Of a stretch of 9,090 bases of DNA, positions 1-6,066 are shown piece by piece. The notes beneath the pieces were generated by a model. That model saw only the letters and a program-made list of their open reading frames with translations. It was not told the origin of the DNA and searched no databases. The stretch is from Synergistaceae bacterium (GTDB lineage: Bacteria; Synergistota; Synergistia; Synergistales; Synergistaceae): contig JAUNSQ010000053.1 of assembly GCA_030539135.1 (NCBI GenBank), positions 287 through 9,376 on the forward strand. Direction: 5' to 3'. A program made the translations under genes and the position numbers. Positions within the stretch are counted from its first letter, which is position 1; every line of letters begins with the position of its first letter.

Positions 1-1
1 G

Positions 2-340
2 ATAAAGGGCTACAGCATCGAGAGGCTTCTTCGCGCTCCAGCGGACGGATTTGTTGAGCCTGTGCGGAGCATCGGCGACGAAGTGTGCATCGGAGAGACG
101 GTGGCAAAGGTCGCGGGTATTCCGGTGCAGTCTCAGCTTGACGGAGTGCTTCGCGGACTGATACATCCATCAGTGTCAGTCACAAAAGGGCTGAAGATCG
201 GCGACGTAGACCCCAGAGGCGACAGGACTCATTGTTACAGTATAACGGACAAGGCCCTAGCGATAGCGGGCGGTGTCCTTGAGGTAATAATGAGCTCAAA
301 TAATACAGCGGCAGTTTACAAAATAGGAGGTACCCTCTAA
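2..340 (+). CDS. yqeB: YqeB-like selenium-dependent molybdenum hydroxylase system protein, C-terminal part
   Basis: Only the last ~112 codons are in the window; the gene is open to the left edge in frame 2 and ends at TAA 338-340. The visible protein has a biotinyl/lipoyl-like beta pattern with pseudo-repeated elements: RAPADGFVEPV, then IGDEVCIGETVAKV, then LDGVLRGL. These are followed by KGLKIGDVDPRGDR and SITDKALAIAGGVLE. From memory of the family, this ending is characteristic of YqeB (EF2563-type) proteins, found in clusters that mature selenium-dependent molybdenum hydroxylases; their exact biochemical role is not established. The stop codon overlaps the citD ATG by one base, and the citD ribosome binding site forms the last codons (IGGTL), so the two genes are almost certainly co-transcribed and translationally coupled. 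The N-terminal domain is not visible, so family membership rests on the C-terminus alone. Confidence 0.75.
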   Translation: MKGYSIERLLRAPADGFVEPVRSIGDEVCIGETVAKVAGIPVQSQLDGVLRGLIHPSVSVTKGLKIGDVDPRGDRTHCYSITDKALAIAGGVLEVIMSSNNTAAVYKIGGTL

Positions 341-606
341 TGAAAACAGCACAGGCAGGAACCCTTGAATCCATGGACTGTCTTGTGACCGTTACTGAGG
401 CGCAGAGCGGAGCTGGAGTAAAGATAGACATCACCGGCGCGAGCGCGGCGCGTTTCAGGACAGCCATGGAGAAGAAAATAACAGAAGTGTTATCGGCCAT
501 GAAGGTGTCGGATATCGAAATCCAAGTTCAGGACAATGGAGCTTTGGACATCGTGCTCGGCGCGCGCGTCGAAGCGGCCGTCAAAAGGTTAGGAGGCGCT
601 GCGTGA
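340..606 (+). CDS. citD: citrate lyase acyl carrier protein (gamma subunit)
   Basis: An 88-residue protein of the size usual for CitD. Residues 6-13 read AGTLESMD, matching the conserved AGTLESxD segment whose serine (Ser11 here, Ser14 in Klebsiella) carries the 2'-(5''-phosphoribosyl)-3'-dephospho-CoA prosthetic group. The C-terminal part (DNGALDIVLGARVEAAVKR) matches the family's DxGALDxxxxARxEA signature. In the cytoplasmic complex it carries the acetyl/citryl thioester between the alpha and beta subunits. The start is ATG 340, preceded by AGGAGGT at 325-331 with 8 nt spacing, and it overlaps the yqeB-like stop. Its own TGA (604-606) overlaps the citE start. The enzymes that attach the prosthetic group (citX, citG) and acetylate it (citC) are not in the window. 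Confidence 0.93.
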   Translation: MKTAQAGTLESMDCLVTVTEAQSGAGVKIDITGASAARFRTAMEKKITEVLSAMKVSDIEIQVQDNGALDIVLGARVEAAVKRLGGAA

Positions 607-1475
607 TGCGTCGAACAATGCTGTACCTGCCAGGCAACAACCCGAACATGCTCACGCGCGGATACTTATTCGGTTCTGACGGGCTCATCCTCGACCTTGA
701 GGACGCCGTCGCGATGTCGGAGAAGGACACGGCCCGCATACTCGTCAACCATTTCCTTGAGCAGGGCGAGTTTGGAAACTGTGAGGTCACCGTGCGTATC
801 AACGGAGTCGACACGGAATATTGGAAGGACGACCTTGCGGCAGTCGTGCCGTTCAAGAAGCTCAACGGTATTCGCGCCCCGAAGGTCGATACGCCGGAGA
901 CGGTAAAGATACTCGACGAAGAATTATCGGCGATAGAAGATAAGAACGGCATTCCAGTCGGGCGCACTCAGATATTCTGCCTCCTCGAGACGGCGAAGGG
1001 GATATGGAACGCTTACGATATCGCCTGCGCGTCTTCGCGTGTCGCGGCGATAATCCCCGGAGGCGAAGATCTCACGGCGGACCTCAAGACAAGCCGCTCC
1101 AAAGAGGGGACGGAGCTCGAATGGGCTCGCCGTATGCTGGTGTTCGCGGCCCGCGCCGCGGGGGTCGACCCGCTCGACACGGTCTTCCCGCGCGTGTCAG
1201 ACGACGACGGTCTGCGTCAGGAGACTGAGTTCATAAAGCAGCTCGGTTTCTCAGGCAAGAGCATCATACATCCAAACCAGATATCGATAATCCATGAAGT
1301 TTTCAATCCGACCGAGCAGGAGATACAGAAGGCGCTCAAGATAGTCAACGCGGCGAAAGAAGCAGCTGCGCGCGGACAGGGGGCCGTGTCCGTCGACGGG
1401 CGCATGGTCGACATCCCCGTCGTTAAGAGAGCGGAATATGTCCTGCAAAGAGCCGGACTTTCGGAGGTGAAATAA
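606..1475 (+). CDS. citE: citrate (pro-3S)-lyase beta subunit, citryl-ACP lyase
   Basis: A 289-residue protein of the HpcH/HpaI aldolase (CitE) family. It cleaves the citryl-ACP thioester to oxaloacetate and acetyl-ACP. Visible signatures are MRRTMLYLPGNNPNM at the start (the usual CitE beginning), LILDLEDAV (residues 28-35), VRING with Arg64, LLETAKG with Glu128, and PGGEDLTADL with Glu154 and Asp155. Glu128 and an acidic residue of the GGED motif are the expected Mg2+ ligands. GKSIIHPNQ lies at 217-225. The length is normal. I chose ATG 606, which overlaps the citD TGA (TGATG) and has AGGAGG at 591-596 nine bases upstream. GTG 603 is an alternative giving one extra Met and a 6-nt spacing. 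The gene sits between citD and citF in the standard D-E-F order. Homologous complexes include citramalate lyase, so the C4/C5 substrate is not fixed by sequence alone. Confidence 0.93.
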   Translation: MRRTMLYLPGNNPNMLTRGYLFGSDGLILDLEDAVAMSEKDTARILVNHFLEQGEFGNCEVTVRINGVDTEYWKDDLAAVVPFKKLNGIRAPKVDTPETVKILDEELSAIEDKNGIPVGRTQIFCLLETAKGIWNAYDIACASSRVAAIIPGGEDLTADLKTSRSKEGTELEWARRMLVFAARAAGVDPLDTVFPRVSDDDGLRQETEFIKQLGFSGKSIIHPNQISIIHEVFNPTEQEIQKALKIVNAAKEAAARGQGAVSVDGRMVDIPVVKRAEYVLQRAGLSEVK

Positions 1476-1476
1476 C

Positions 1477-3024
1477 ATGGCGATCAACGCTGTAGGCCGT
1501 GAAATTCCTGACTTTATCGAAGGTTACGGCAAGACGAAACTATTCCAGGGCGCGTTCGCGCGTAAGCCAGAGGGCAATATCGCCGGGCCGAAACTTCGTT
1601 GTGTGAACAGCGACCGCACAGATAAGCGCGTCTCTGGCGTCAAAGAGGCGATAATAGCCTCAGGGCTCAAGAGCGGCATGACGGTATCGTTCCACCACCA
1701 CATGCGCAACGGAGATTACGTCGTCAACATGGTCATCGACGCGTGCGCGGAACTTGGCATAAAAGACCTTACGCTCTTCCCGACCGCGCTCTTTGGAGTC
1801 CACAAACATTTGATAGACCACATCAAGAGCGGCGTCATCACGAAAATCATGGGCTCGGTCAACGGCCCGATAGGCCAGCTTGTCTCCGAGGGCGGCATGG
1901 ACGTGCCGGTCGTTCTCAGAAGCCACGGCGGGCGTCCACGCGCTGTCATGGCGGGCGACGTGCATATCGACGTGGCGTTCATAGCGGCTCCGACCGCCGA
2001 CCAGTATGGCAACATCTGCGGTACGCAGGGCCCGTCTGCCTGCGGTTCGCTTGGCTACGCCTTCACGGACGCCCAGTATGCTGACTGCGTTGTCGCTATT
2101 ACGGACAACCTTCAGCCGTTCCCTGTCTCTCCCGTCTCCATATCGCAGGTCTACGCGGACTACGTGGTGGAAGTGCAGAGCATAGGCGACCCGGCCGGTA
2201 TCGTCTCCGGCACGACGAAGGTCACGCGCGACCCGCTCCGTCTCCTGATATCACGCTACGCCTCGCTGCTCATAGAGGCCAGCCCGTATTTCAAAGACGG
2301 CATATCATTCCAGACTGGCGCTGGCGGCATACCGCTCGCCGTCACGGCCTTTATGAAGCAGGCTATGATAAAAAAGGGCATCAAGGGCAGCTTTGGGCTC
2401 GGCGGCATCACAGGCTATTTTGTCGAACTCCTGAGAGAAGGCCTTGTCGAGAAGCTGATGGACGTTCAGTCCTTTGACCTCGACGCGGTGCGCTCTATCG
2501 GCGAGAACCCGAACCACATAGAGATATCCGCTGACTGGTACGCGAACCCGTGGAACAACGGGGCGGCAGTCAACATGCTTGATGTCGTTATCCTAGGAGC
2601 CACGGAAGTCGATACCAGCTTTAACGCCAACGTCAACACAGAAGCGGACGGAGCTCTGCTCCACGGCACGGGCGGACATCAGGACACCGCGGCGGGAGCG
2701 AAGCTCACGATAATCGCCCAGCCGCTTTTGCGCGGACGCATCCCGTGCGTGACCGACAAGGTCGTCACGGTCACGACTCCGGGAGAAGTGGTCGACGCTG
2801 TCGTTACGGAATATGGCGTCACAATCAACCCGAAGAGGAAAGACCTCATCGACGCTTGCGCGGCAGTAAAGGGCCTCCCTGTCGTAAGCATGGAAGAGCT
2901 CGCGGCCCGCGCGGCTAAGATGTCCGGCCCGACCGACGACATCAAGATGACCGATAAGATAGTCGGCGTCGTTGAGTGGCGCGACGGAACGGTCATCGAT
3001 GTGGTAAGAGGATTGAAGAAGTAA
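1477..3024 (+). CDS. citF: citrate lyase alpha subunit (citrate:acetyl-ACP transferase)
   Basis: A 515-residue protein, the normal CitF size, belonging to the CoA-transferase-like superfamily. It exchanges the acetyl group on the CitD arm for citrate, forming citryl-ACP and free acetate (EC 2.8.3.10). Family landmarks are the early GxGKxKLFQGAF region (residues 16-27), SFHHHMRNGDYVVN (71-84), FPTALFGVH (101-109), the glycine-rich TGAGGIPLAVT (280-290), GLGGITGYFVELL (307-319), and EVDTSFNANV followed by GTGGHQDTAAGAKL (377-410). The start is ATG 1477, with an ideal GGAGGTGA at 1463-1470 six bases upstream, overlapping the end of citE. It is the last gene of the coupled yqeB-citDEF unit; the next plus-strand gene is 193 bp away and has its own promoter. 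Confidence 0.95.
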   Translation: MAINAVGREIPDFIEGYGKTKLFQGAFARKPEGNIAGPKLRCVNSDRTDKRVSGVKEAIIASGLKSGMTVSFHHHMRNGDYVVNMVIDACAELGIKDLTLFPTALFGVHKHLIDHIKSGVITKIMGSVNGPIGQLVSEGGMDVPVVLRSHGGRPRAVMAGDVHIDVAFIAAPTADQYGNICGTQGPSACGSLGYAFTDAQYADCVVAITDNLQPFPVSPVSISQVYADYVVEVQSIGDPAGIVSGTTKVTRDPLRLLISRYASLLIEASPYFKDGISFQTGAGGIPLAVTAFMKQAMIKKGIKGSFGLGGITGYFVELLREGLVEKLMDVQSFDLDAVRSIGENPNHIEISADWYANPWNNGAAVNMLDVVILGATEVDTSFNANVNTEADGALLHGTGGHQDTAAGAKLTIIAQPLLRGRIPCVTDKVVTVTTPGEVVDAVVTEYGVTINPKRKDLIDACAAVKGLPVVSMEELAARAAKMSGPTDDIKMTDKIVGVVEWRDGTVIDVVRGLKK

Positions 3025-3044
3025 GAATATTCACCAGCTGAAAC

Positions 3045-3065
3045 CCAACGGCATATATATAAAAC
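3045..3065. repeat. 21-nt intergenic element, copy 1 (after citF)
   Basis: CCAACGGCA followed by an alternating TA run and AAAAC, lying 20 nt after the citF stop and running straight into the left arm of the hairpin at 3065-3098. It matches 3762-3782 at 20 of 21 positions (the tenth base is T here, A there). I found no other copy in the window by eye. Function unknown. Confidence 0.6.
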
Positions 3066-3098
3066 CGCGAGCCCTTTCGAAAATGAAAGGGCTCGCGG
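3065..3098. terminator. hairpin after citF, candidate terminator or 3'-end stabiliser
   Basis: A perfect 14-bp stem (CCGCGAGCCCTTTC at 3065-3078 with its complement at 3085-3098) closes a 6-nt loop. It lies 40 nt after the citF stop and is the only strong hairpin before rubrerythrin. On the plus strand the stem is followed by CGTAAAACTTAG, not a T-run. The T-rich flank (TTTTATATATATG) lies on the minus-strand side. It may mark the 3' end of cit mRNA, but it does not have a canonical rho-independent layout for that direction. Confidence 0.55.
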
Positions 3099-3142
3099 CG
3101 TAAAACTTAGCCGTAGTAATTTATATTTGCGCGACCGCGCGA

Positions 3143-3170
3143 TTGATTATTTTTAAAATCGTTATAAAAT
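3143..3170 (+). promoter_or_regulatory. predicted sigma-70-type promoter of rubrerythrin
   Basis: TTGATT at 3143-3148 (4/6 to TTGACA) is separated by 16 nt from TAAAAT at 3165-3170 (5/6 to TATAAT), in the AT-rich part of the citF-rubrerythrin gap. It gives a leader of about 40 nt before ATG 3218. I could not see a convincing PerR-like operator. Confidence 0.45.
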
Positions 3171-3217
3171 AGAAAGTACAGAAGCAATCACACATCACTA
3201 AGGGGGAATTATTTATC

Positions 3218-3751
3218 ATGGAACTTAAAGGAAGCAAGACAGAGAAGAACCTTTGGGAGGCATTTGCGGGCGAATCCATGGCGCGCAACAAGTACACATA
3301 CTTCGCGTCAGCGGCCAAGAAGGCTGGATTTGAGCAGATAGCAGCCATTTTCCTCGAAACGGCTGAGAATGAGAAGGAACACGCGAAGCTTCACTTCAAG
3401 GCTCTTTCAGGCATAAACGACACGCTCAGCAACCTGCTCGCGGCGGCCGGCGGCGAGAACGAAGAATGGACGGAAATGTACCCGCGCATGGCGAAGGAAG
3501 CCAAAGAAGAGGGCTTTGACGAACTGGCGGCGATGTTCACAAAGATAGCCGCGGTCGAAGCCGAACACGAGAAACGCTACCGCGCCCTCGCGAAGAACAT
3601 ACAGGACGGGACAGTCTTCACTAAGGGCGGCAAGCTCTTCTGGAAGTGCCGCAACTGCGGAGCCGTGTTTGAACTGGAGAAGGCTCCGGAGAAATGCCCG
3701 GTCTGCAACCACCCGCAGTCTTACTTCGAAGTTCAGGCCAAAAACTGGTAG
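3218..3751 (+). CDS. rbr: rubrerythrin
   Basis: A 177-residue cytoplasmic protein. An N-terminal ferritin-like diiron domain (about 1-135) is followed by a C-terminal rubredoxin-like domain. It reduces H2O2 with electrons from NADH through rubredoxin/reductase partners, a main peroxide defence of anaerobes. Expected diiron ligands are visible: Glu19, Glu52 and His55 (EKEH), Glu80 and Glu83, then Glu114 and His117 (EAEH). The rubredoxin [Fe(SCys)4] site is Cys144-x2-Cys147 and Cys160-x2-Cys163 in CRNCG and CPVCN. The order (diiron then rubredoxin) is the classical one, not the reversed type. ATG 3218 has AGGGGGA at 3201-3207, a slightly long 10-nt spacing. The gene appears monocistronic, between its own promoter and a strong terminator. 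Confidence 0.96.
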   Translation: MELKGSKTEKNLWEAFAGESMARNKYTYFASAAKKAGFEQIAAIFLETAENEKEHAKLHFKALSGINDTLSNLLAAAGGENEEWTEMYPRMAKEAKEEGFDELAAMFTKIAAVEAEHEKRYRALAKNIQDGTVFTKGGKLFWKCRNCGAVFELEKAPEKCPVCNHPQSYFEVQAKNW

Positions 3752-3761
3752 AAACAAGCCT

Positions 3762-3782
3762 CCAACGGCAAATATATAAAAC
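3762..3782. repeat. 21-nt intergenic element, copy 2 (after rubrerythrin)
   Basis: Second copy of the element at 3045-3065, with one difference in 21. It begins 10 nt after the rubrerythrin stop, and its terminal AAAAC forms the first bases of the left arm of the following hairpin, as copy 1 also abuts its hairpin. Read on the minus strand, both supply a TTTTATAT-type tail to the adjacent stem. Confidence 0.6.
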
Positions 3783-3832
3783 AACAAACCTCCGCAAGGG
3801 TGCGAGACATCCAAGCGGAGGTTTGTTGTTTT
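3778..3832. terminator. bidirectional rho-independent terminator between convergent genes
   Basis: An uninterrupted 18-bp stem: 3778-3795 (AAAACAACAAACCTCCGC) pairs with 3815-3832. The 19-nt interior can pair further (GGGTG 3798-3802 with CATCC 3808-3812, one G-U) across an AA/AA internal loop. The arm starts with AAAA and ends with TTTT, so both strands end in a U-run. It lies between the converging rubrerythrin and Ntn-hydrolase genes and can terminate both. Confidence 0.88.
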
Positions 3833-3842
3833 AGTTTCAATT

Positions 3843-3871
3843 TCAGTTGGTTACGATTTGTCACCAACTGA
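3843..3871. repeat. 9-bp inverted repeat downstream of the Ntn-hydrolase gene
   Basis: TCAGTTGGT at 3843-3851 is exactly complementary to ACCAACTGA at 3863-3871, with an 11-nt loop. It lies 10 bases beyond the minus-strand stop at 3882, before the main terminator. No U-run follows in either direction, so it is not by itself a standard terminator; it may be a 3'-end stabilising hairpin or chance. Confidence 0.4.
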
Positions 3872-3881
3872 TAGCCATTCG

Positions 3882-4754
3882 TCAAACGTCATAGGTTCTA
3901 GTGCTTGCGTTAAAAATATCCTGTGCGTTCAGGCGCAGCGTTTCAAATTTCTCTTTTTGCGCGGGGTCTTTAATGTATTTCACATAGATGTCTGGCGAGC
4001 CGTTGGGCGGAATGTGAACGACAAGCGCGGCCTGTGTTATCACGCGGCTCTCGCCGCCCGTGCGCCAAATGCTGTTGTCCGGGCCGTCGTGCCTGTCGTC
4101 AGCGAAACGGATGAAGTCGTCGATAGAGAAAGGGTTTGGCGTTTCGTTGAGCAGCGTCCTTATCCTCTCATACCTTACGTGTGACGAGACCGCAGGCTTG
4201 ACGTTGAAGCATTCAAGCTCCGGCTCGGCGTAGTGGTTTGTCCTGTACAAGTGGCTTCGCTTCGCACGGGTCACATGCGGCGTTCCGTCGGGTGATATCA
4301 CGACGAGCGCGGTCTCGCGTTTGTCCGCGAGCATCACGAACTGGCCGCGGTAGCCGTGGATATGTTCTATAGCCTCTTCGACGTTCGCACAGTGAGAGAG
4401 CAAATTTGCCGAGATATTCCCGATGAGCGGCAGCTTGCACAGCAGGGCCATTGACGCGGCGGAGGCCGATGCTGTTACTACTGCAAGACCTTTCTCATTT
4501 ATGCCGCCGCGCGGCGTCATGTTGCCTGACTCGCGTCCAGCGACGATGGCGTAATAGCTGTAGCCGTCCTTCGGCGCGTAGAGCCTCGCTCCGTTATACT
4601 GAGGCCAGCGGTCTCTCGTCTTGGCGATCAGCGTTCCGCCGCCCATGACGAAATCATCCCCCGCTGCAGCGAACAGCGTGCAGGCGTCCGCACGGGCGGA
4701 AGAGAATATTACCGCGCATATCAGCGCGGATATAAATATGACTGTTTGTATCAA
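3882..4754 (-). CDS. predicted exported Ntn-hydrolase of the C45 / acyl-CoA:6-APA acyltransferase family
   Basis: A 290-residue protein. Residues 1-24 form a hydrophobic signal-like segment ending ARADA, directly before Cys25 (CTLFAAAGD). In this superfamily the mature N-terminal Cys is the nucleophile, so signal peptide removal would itself expose it. Further landmarks are GGGTLIAKTRDRW (38-50, the position of the RNxDW motif), RGGINEKGL (82-90), YRTNHY (170-175) and DDRHDGPDNSIWR (219-231, cf. DH...SICR). Family members hydrolyse or transfer linear amides (penicillins, N-acyl amino acids, small peptides); the substrate here cannot be told. The start is TTG 4754 with GGGGAAGG-type pairing (4761-4769) six bases upstream. 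An in-frame TGA lies at 4794-4796, and the next internal ATG falls after the Cys, so TTG is well supported. The n-region lacks Lys/Arg, which is unusual for a signal peptide. It is monocistronic; I saw no clear promoter. Confidence 0.8.
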   Translation of the reverse strand: MIQTVIFISALICAVIFSSARADACTLFAAAGDDFVMGGGTLIAKTRDRWPQYNGARLYAPKDGYSYYAIVAGRESGNMTPRGGINEKGLAVVTASASAASMALLCKLPLIGNISANLLSHCANVEEAIEHIHGYRGQFVMLADKRETALVVISPDGTPHVTRAKRSHLYRTNHYAEPELECFNVKPAVSSHVRYERIRTLLNETPNPFSIDDFIRFADDRHDGPDNSIWRTGGESRVITQAALVVHIPPNGSPDIYVKYIKDPAQKEKFETLRLNAQDIFNASTRTYDV

Positions 4755-4834
4755 AATATACCTTCCCCTCTGGAAATATCTTCTCCGTTGTGCTCAGGAT
4801 ATCATCTTTGCGGTTAAAAACAAACCCCGTGCAC

Positions 4835-4859
4835 AAAAAAAGAGCCGCGGTGCGGCCCT
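4835..4859 (-). terminator. rho-independent terminator of the aminotransferase operon
   Basis: Read on the minus strand: AGGGCCGC, loop ACC, then GCGGCTCT (8 bp with one G-U pair), followed directly by a T-run (A-run at 4835-4841 on the plus strand). It starts about 30 nt after the aminotransferase TAG and separates it from the Ntn-hydrolase gene. Confidence 0.85.
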
Positions 4860-4887
4860 CTTCTATCTGTCGTATTCCGATATTTTT

Positions 4888-6066
4888 CTACGCTTGTTTC
4901 TTCTTCGCGCGAAGTTTCTTTATGAAACGCGAAATGCGCTTCATCGCCTCTTTGAGCTCTTCGAGCGAATAGGCGTAGGATATCCTAACGTGTTTATCGC
5001 CGCACGCGCCGAAAGCGGAGCCTGGGACGACCGCGACCTTCTCGGCTTTGAGCAGCGCAGTTGAGAAGTCCTCCGACGACATGCCAAACTCAGAGATGTC
5101 AGGAAAGACGTAGAACGCGCCGTAAGGTTCGAAGCATGGCAGCCCCATCTTCTTAAATGCGTTCATAAGATAGCGTCGCCTCTGGTTGTACGACTCGCGC
5201 ATCATCTCGATGTCCGCGTCGCCGTCCCTCATCGCTGATATCGCCGCGTACTGGCTCGTTGTCGGCGCGGACATGATAGCGAATTGGTGGACTTTGAGCA
5301 TGTATTCCATGATGTTCTTCGGGGCCAGCGCGTAGCCGAGCCGCCAGCCCGTCATAGCGTAAGCCTTCGAGAAGCCGTTTATCAATATCGTTCGCTCCTG
5401 CATTCCGGGCAGCGACGCAATGCTCGCGTGTTCGCCGTTGTATGAGAGCTCGCTGTATATCTCGTCCGTTATCACGAGCAGGTCGTGTTTCTTTACGATC
5501 TTGGCGAGCGGTTCGAGGTCTTTGCGCTCCATTATCGCGCCCGTCGGGTTGTTTGGGTAGGAGATGAACAGGGCCTTTGTCTTCGGTGTTATCGCGGCCT
5601 CGAGCTGCTCCGGCGTAAGGCGGAATTCAGTCTTCGCGCTCAGGGGCACTGCCACGGGCACGCCGTCCGAGAGCAGTATGCACGGCTCGTAAGAGACGAA
5701 GCACGGCTCTGGGTATATCACCTCGTCGCCCGGGTTGAGTATGGCGCGGAAAGCTATGTCTATCGCCTCGCTGCCGCCGACAGTAACAACGATTTCATCC
5801 TTGCTGCTGTATTTGAGCCCATACTTGCGTTCGACGTAGGCGCATATTTCGTCGCGCAGCTCCTGGAGCCCAGCGTTCGACGTGTAGAAGGTGCGTCCCT
5901 TTTGCAGGGAGTACATGCCTTCCTCGCGAATGTGCCACGGCGTGTCGAAGTCCGGCTCGCCGACGCCGAGCGATATCACGTCGGGTATCTCGTTAGCTAT
6001 GTCGAAGAGTCTGCGGATGCCAGACGGCTTGATGCTTTTGATTTTTTCGTTGATAAAATCCCTCAC
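4888..6066 (-). CDS. PLP-dependent class I aminotransferase (AlaT/PatA/AspC-like)
   Basis: A 392-residue fold-type I aminotransferase of normal length. Key residues: ISLGVGEPDFDTP (31-43), YTSNAGLQELR (61-71), SYPNNPTG (169-176, Asn173 contacting the PLP O3'), ITDEIYSELSY (199-209, Asp201 and Tyr204), INGFSKAYAMTGWRLGY (229-245) with Lys234 as the Schiff-base lysine, and HVRISYA with Arg361 binding the substrate carboxylate. It transfers an amino group between an amino acid and a 2-oxo acid in the cytoplasm; specificity is not readable. The context, directly after an Lrp-family gene, resembles B. subtilis alaR-alaT, so alanine:2-oxoglutarate (pyruvate) transamination is the best guess; aromatic or aspartate activity is possible. 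The start is GTG 6066, sharing GTGA with the regulator's stop. The Lys/Arg-rich C-terminal end (FIKKLRAKKKQA) is a small oddity. Confidence 0.9.
   Translation of the reverse strand: MRDFINEKIKSIKPSGIRRLFDIANEIPDVISLGVGEPDFDTPWHIREEGMYSLQKGRTFYTSNAGLQELRDEICAYVERKYGLKYSSKDEIVVTVGGSEAIDIAFRAILNPGDEVIYPEPCFVSYEPCILLSDGVPVAVPLSAKTEFRLTPEQLEAAITPKTKALFISYPNNPTGAIMERKDLEPLAKIVKKHDLLVITDEIYSELSYNGEHASIASLPGMQERTILINGFSKAYAMTGWRLGYALAPKNIMEYMLKVHQFAIMSAPTTSQYAAISAMRDGDADIEMMRESYNQRRRYLMNAFKKMGLPCFEPYGAFYVFPDISEFGMSSEDFSTALLKAEKVAVVPGSAFGACGDKHVRISYAYSLEELKEAMKRISRFIKKLRAKKKQA

Noticed and set aside
603..605. GTG at 603 as citE start
   Set aside because: Possible by spacing, but ATG 606 gives the usual MRRTM start of CitE proteins and the TGATG overlap; kept only as an alternative.
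3127..3142. GCGCG-rich near-palindrome upstream of the rubrerythrin promoter
   Set aside because: Only 4-5 bp arms; expected by chance in GC-rich sequence.
3141..3172. Possible PerR/Fur-like AT-rich operator upstream of rubrerythrin
   Set aside because: The AT-rich stretch has only short, imperfect dyad symmetry (around TTTTAAAA) and does not match a PerR or Fur box well enough to claim.
3407..3814. 135-codon minus-strand open frame over rubrerythrin
   Set aside because: It runs antisense through the rubrerythrin diiron and rubredoxin motifs and through part of the terminator; a coding shadow.
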